From an uncultured Syntrophobacterales bacterium (GTDB lineage: Bacteria > Desulfobacterota > Syntrophia > Syntrophales > UBA5619), in contig CAIUXU010000375.1 of NCBI GenBank assembly GCA_903903205.1, positions 1-7,237 of the forward strand: DNA of 7,237 nucleotides, in the 5' to 3' direction. Every line of letters begins with the position of its first letter. Positions within the stretch are counted from its first letter, which is position 1. A program made the translations under genes and the position numbers. The notes under the pieces are model-generated. The model was not told the origin of the DNA. It was given only the letters and a program-made list of their open reading frames with translations, and ran no database searches. Shown piece after piece: positions 5,399 to 7,237 of this stretch.

Positions 5399-6418
5399 TC
5401 AAGAAGCAAACGTCTGTCGGACGACGGCGGTAGCAATGAGCGACCGCACCTTGACATCCGACTCGACAAGGGGTTGACCGAACCCCCGACTGAAAATGCT
5501 TTCCGCCCCATCGTAGGCCAGGTTGGCCGCGATGTCGTCGGCAAACCGGACCCTCTCTTTCTGGAAAACGAGGACCACCGTACTGCTTCCGGGGCGGAAA
5601 AGACTCTTGGGCGCCCCTTTTGTAAGGAACATCCCCGAACCGACCGGAGAAGGGTCGTCGTATCTCTTTTGGCTGTAGCGCTGGACGATGTCGCCGATCA
5701 TCAGGGCCACGACCTCGATCATGGCCACCAGTCCGATCTTGGTCCCGCCGGGAACATCCGTATCGATGATGGTCACCACCCGTTTGTTTTTGGAGTAGGG
5801 GGTCGCCACAGAAACGACGGCATTGGGATTGCAGGCATGGTACAGACCCGGGATCTGATAAAAATCGACCACCTTTCCGGCCACCGGGGTATGGTTGTAG
5901 TGGTACTTGTCCGGCGTCAGACGGAAGATCGCAAAATCTCCCTGCCGAAAAGCCTTTAGCCAGCTTTCTTTGTTGAGCCCGAACAGCTCCTCGTAGTCGA
6001 AAAATTTCCCCTTGATGAAGAGGCTGGAGGTGTCGCAAAAGGAACCACACAGCATCCGGGAGTCGGATGGCGCGACCACCGCCAGCGGGTCGTTCGGCAT
6101 CGGACGACATTCCCAGTAGCGGATTTTCCTTTCGAATACCTGCTTGAGCGTTTCCAGCCGCGCCGGATGATCCAGACATTCCCGCAGATCAATTCCCCAT
6201 GCCGCGTGTAATCCCGGTTGTCCGACAATCCTGTCGGAAAACATCCCGCTGTAGCTCAGATTGCCCAGAATGCTGGAAGTGTAGGAGCTGATCAGTTTCC
6301 GGAAGAGCCAGGGCGACCATTCCCTGACATCGGAATAGAGAAAACGGACGGCGGCGTCGCCGAAAAACTGTTCCGTCTGAACCCTGCGGCTTTCACGATC
6401 GATATATTGATGCTGCAT
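5399..6418 (-). CDS. psd: Phosphatidylserine decarboxylase-family proenzyme
   Basis: Psd decarboxylates phosphatidylserine to phosphatidylethanolamine at the inner membrane, using a pyruvoyl group made by self-cleavage. The 339-residue product shows the family order: VVAPSDSRM (114-122, with the catalytic Asp at 119), LFIKGKFFDYEELFG (133-147), FAIFRLTPDKYHYNHTPVAG (162-181, with H173 and H176 of the HxxH pair), NKRVVTIIDT (211-220), IGLVAMIEVVALMIGDI (228-244) and PGSSTVVLVFQ (276-286). The GSS at 277-279 replaces the usual LGST, giving serine for cleavage and pyruvoyl formation. VAPSDSRM deviates from the common P-x-DG motif, because glycine after the aspartate is serine. It has an N-terminal domain of about 110 residues, like longer Psd forms. 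AGGGAGGT precedes the ATG. It is first in an apparent operon behind a Pho-box promoter. Chemistry is inferred from the family; a divergent substrate is possible. Confidence 0.88.
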   Translation of the reverse strand: MQHQYIDRESRRVQTEQFFGDAAVRFLYSDVREWSPWLFRKLISSYTSSILGNLSYSGMFSDRIVGQPGLHAAWGIDLRECLDHPARLETLKQVFERKIRYWECRPMPNDPLAVVAPSDSRMLCGSFCDTSSLFIKGKFFDYEELFGLNKESWLKAFRQGDFAIFRLTPDKYHYNHTPVAGKVVDFYQIPGLYHACNPNAVVSVATPYSKNKRVVTIIDTDVPGGTKIGLVAMIEVVALMIGDIVQRYSQKRYDDPSPVGSGMFLTKGAPKSLFRPGSSTVVLVFQKERVRFADDIAANLAYDGAESIFSRGFGQPLVESDVKVRSLIATAVVRQTFAS

Positions 6419-6424
6419 TCGGAT

Positions 6425-6432
6425 ACCTCCCT
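6425..6432 (-). promoter_or_regulatory. Ribosome binding site of psd
   Basis: AGGGAGGT on the minus strand, with its GGAGG core 7 nt before ATG 6418; a strong Shine-Dalgarno. Confidence 0.8.
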
Positions 6433-6442
6433 GTTTTGGGAT

Positions 6443-6498
6443 ATCCTATCAAGGGATTGTTAAGCTTTGATGACCGATTGATGAAGATTGTGTAAAAA
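6443..6498 (-). promoter_or_regulatory. Candidate Pho-box promoter of the psd operon (four units plus -10)
   Basis: Four 7-bp units sit on the minus strand at exact 11-bp steps: TTTTTAC (6492-6498), TCTTCAT (6481-6487), CGGTCAT (6470-6476) and GCTTAAC (6459-6465). Ten bases later is TAGGAT (6443-6448), a fair -10. The number of units, the step and the 10-bp gap are the same as in front of pstS. Across the eight units of the two promoters, position 6 is A in all, position 7 is C or T in all, and position 4 is T in seven. There is no standard -35. Individual units match the E. coli consensus less well than those of pstS, so the call rests mainly on the shared geometry. It predicts induction of psd, the dksA-like gene and the lgt-like gene by low phosphate. 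Confidence 0.65.
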
Positions 6499-6590
6499 TG
6501 AAGATTGAGGCATTCCCAAAAGGTGGAACCATTCGGGTCTGTCCACCGAAGATAGACACGGCTCTCTATGAATGGAGGAAGGCGCCCCTT

Positions 6591-7237
6591 TTACCGCAGG
6601 GCCTTCCGAATCACATCAGCCGGGAATGGTTTTCCGTGCGCGGGATAGACCGTTTTCGCCCCTTCGTCCAGGAGCCGTTTCCAGCTCTCCCTAACCTGCC
6701 GCATGTCCTCCGCAAAGATGGGAATCCCGGGACGCAGATAAAAAGGAAAGGTATTCATAGCCAGGTCGCCTATAAAGGCATCTCCCGTATCGAGCAGGAC
6801 GCTGACCGATCCTCTGGAATGGCCGGGCGTAGGGAGGATTTTGCCGGGGATCCCATAGTTGGAAAGAGAAAAATCACGATCTTCCAAGACAATATCGACC
6901 TCCACAGCGGGGATATCGCACCAAGGCAGAAACATCGTCATGGCGCCAGAAAGGAACCGGTCCCAGGCTGTAGCAACTGGAAGCATGGTCTTCGAGGATT
7001 TCTCCAGCCTCTCCTTCTCCTCGCGATGCATGGCAATTTTGGCCCCGGTAACGTTTTTGATGACCCCGGCCGATCCGATGTGATTCCAATGTCCGTGGGT
7101 GAGCGTGATGAGCTTGATTTCAGAGGGATGCAAGGAGAGTTTCTGTAGGGCCGCCAGGAATGCTCTCACCCTTTTCGGAGACCCGCCGTCGATCAGCATC
7201 ATCCCTGCCTCGCCTTGAATCAGATAGCAGCGGCCGA
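6591..7237 (-). CDS. Metallo-beta-lactamase-fold hydrolase (5' end beyond the right edge)
   Basis: The frame enters from the right edge as GRCYLIQGEAGMMLIDGG, the typical first strands of an MBL-fold protein (usually N-C-Y-L-I), so only about 15-20 residues should be missing; the ATG at 7202 is internal. Visible metal motifs, numbered from that methionine, are THGHWNH (35-41), TPGHSRGS (125-132, H128), FIGDLA (143-148, D146) and YPAHGKPF (186-193, H189), in correct order for a two-metal site. The first motif departs from HxHxDH: aspartate is asparagine (AAT, one base from GAT). That aspartate normally binds metal, so activity may be changed. The TPGHSRGS motif and lack of further domains resemble the glyoxalase-II-like group of small hydrolases. 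The substrate is unknown. It ends with TAA 172 bp upstream of psd, and a separate promoter lies between, so it is probably not part of the psd operon. Confidence 0.85.
   Translation of the reverse strand, partial: GRCYLIQGEAGMMLIDGGSPKRVRAFLAALQKLSLHPSEIKLITLTHGHWNHIGSAGVIKNVTGAKIAMHREEKERLEKSSKTMLPVATAWDRFLSGAMTMFLPWCDIPAVEVDIVLEDRDFSLSNYGIPGKILPTPGHSRGSVSVLLDTGDAFIGDLAMNTFPFYLRPGIPIFAEDMRQVRESWKRLLDEGAKTVYPAHGKPFPADVIRKALR

Noticed and set aside
5367..6179. Upstream extension of the dksA-like frame to 406 codons
   Set aside because: The extra part is out of frame with psd and has no family motifs; AAGGAGG directly before ATG 5366 fixes the start.
1..7237. CRISPR array, tRNA, rRNA or insertion sequence
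   Set aside because: No regularly spaced direct repeats other than the Pho units, no cloverleaf or rRNA-like stretch, and no transposase motifs were seen on either strand.

Overview
The window comes from a Gram-negative-type bacterium of moderately high GC. It carries a thioredoxin-type arsenate reductase, a DksA/TraR zinc-finger protein, a Ppx/GppA phosphatase with a C-terminal HD domain, phosphatidylserine decarboxylase, an Lgt-like membrane protein and E. coli-like Pho boxes. Together these fit a proteobacterium or a Desulfobacterota-like lineage, but the sequence alone does not settle the taxon. Almost all genes lie on the minus strand, so in transcription order the window reads from right to left.

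Layout from the right edge: a metallo-beta-lactamase-fold hydrolase whose 5' end is cut off (6591-7237); a 172-bp gap holding a promoter with four 11-bp-spaced Pho-box units (6459-6498) and a -10; the apparent operon psd (5399-6418), dksA-like (4959-5366) and lgt-like (3917-4969); a perfect 12-bp hairpin that contains the lgt-like stop codon; a short plus-strand ORF that looks like a gene remnant (3717-3875); a second four-unit Pho box with a -10 (3634-3673 and 3618-3623); pstS (2765-3589); two adjacent hairpins; arsC (2229-2660); and a Ppx/GppA phosphatase (405-2219). The phosphatase 3' end runs out of frame into the remnant of a response-regulator receiver domain (310-456). At the left edge is the 5' end of an exported protein of unknown function (1-198).

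The common theme is phosphate. Two separate minus-strand promoters share the same architecture: four 7-bp Pho units at exact 11-bp spacing, then 10 bp to a -10 hexamer. One should drive pstS and, by read-through, arsC and the phosphatase: phosphate capture, removal of the arsenate that enters with phosphate, and release of phosphate from polyphosphate or pppGpp. The other should drive psd, the dksA-like gene and the lgt-like gene, placing a phospholipid enzyme, an RNA-polymerase-binding-type regulator and an Lgt-family membrane protein under probable PhoB control. That second operon is the least expected item here. The usual pstCAB and phoU genes do not follow pstS.
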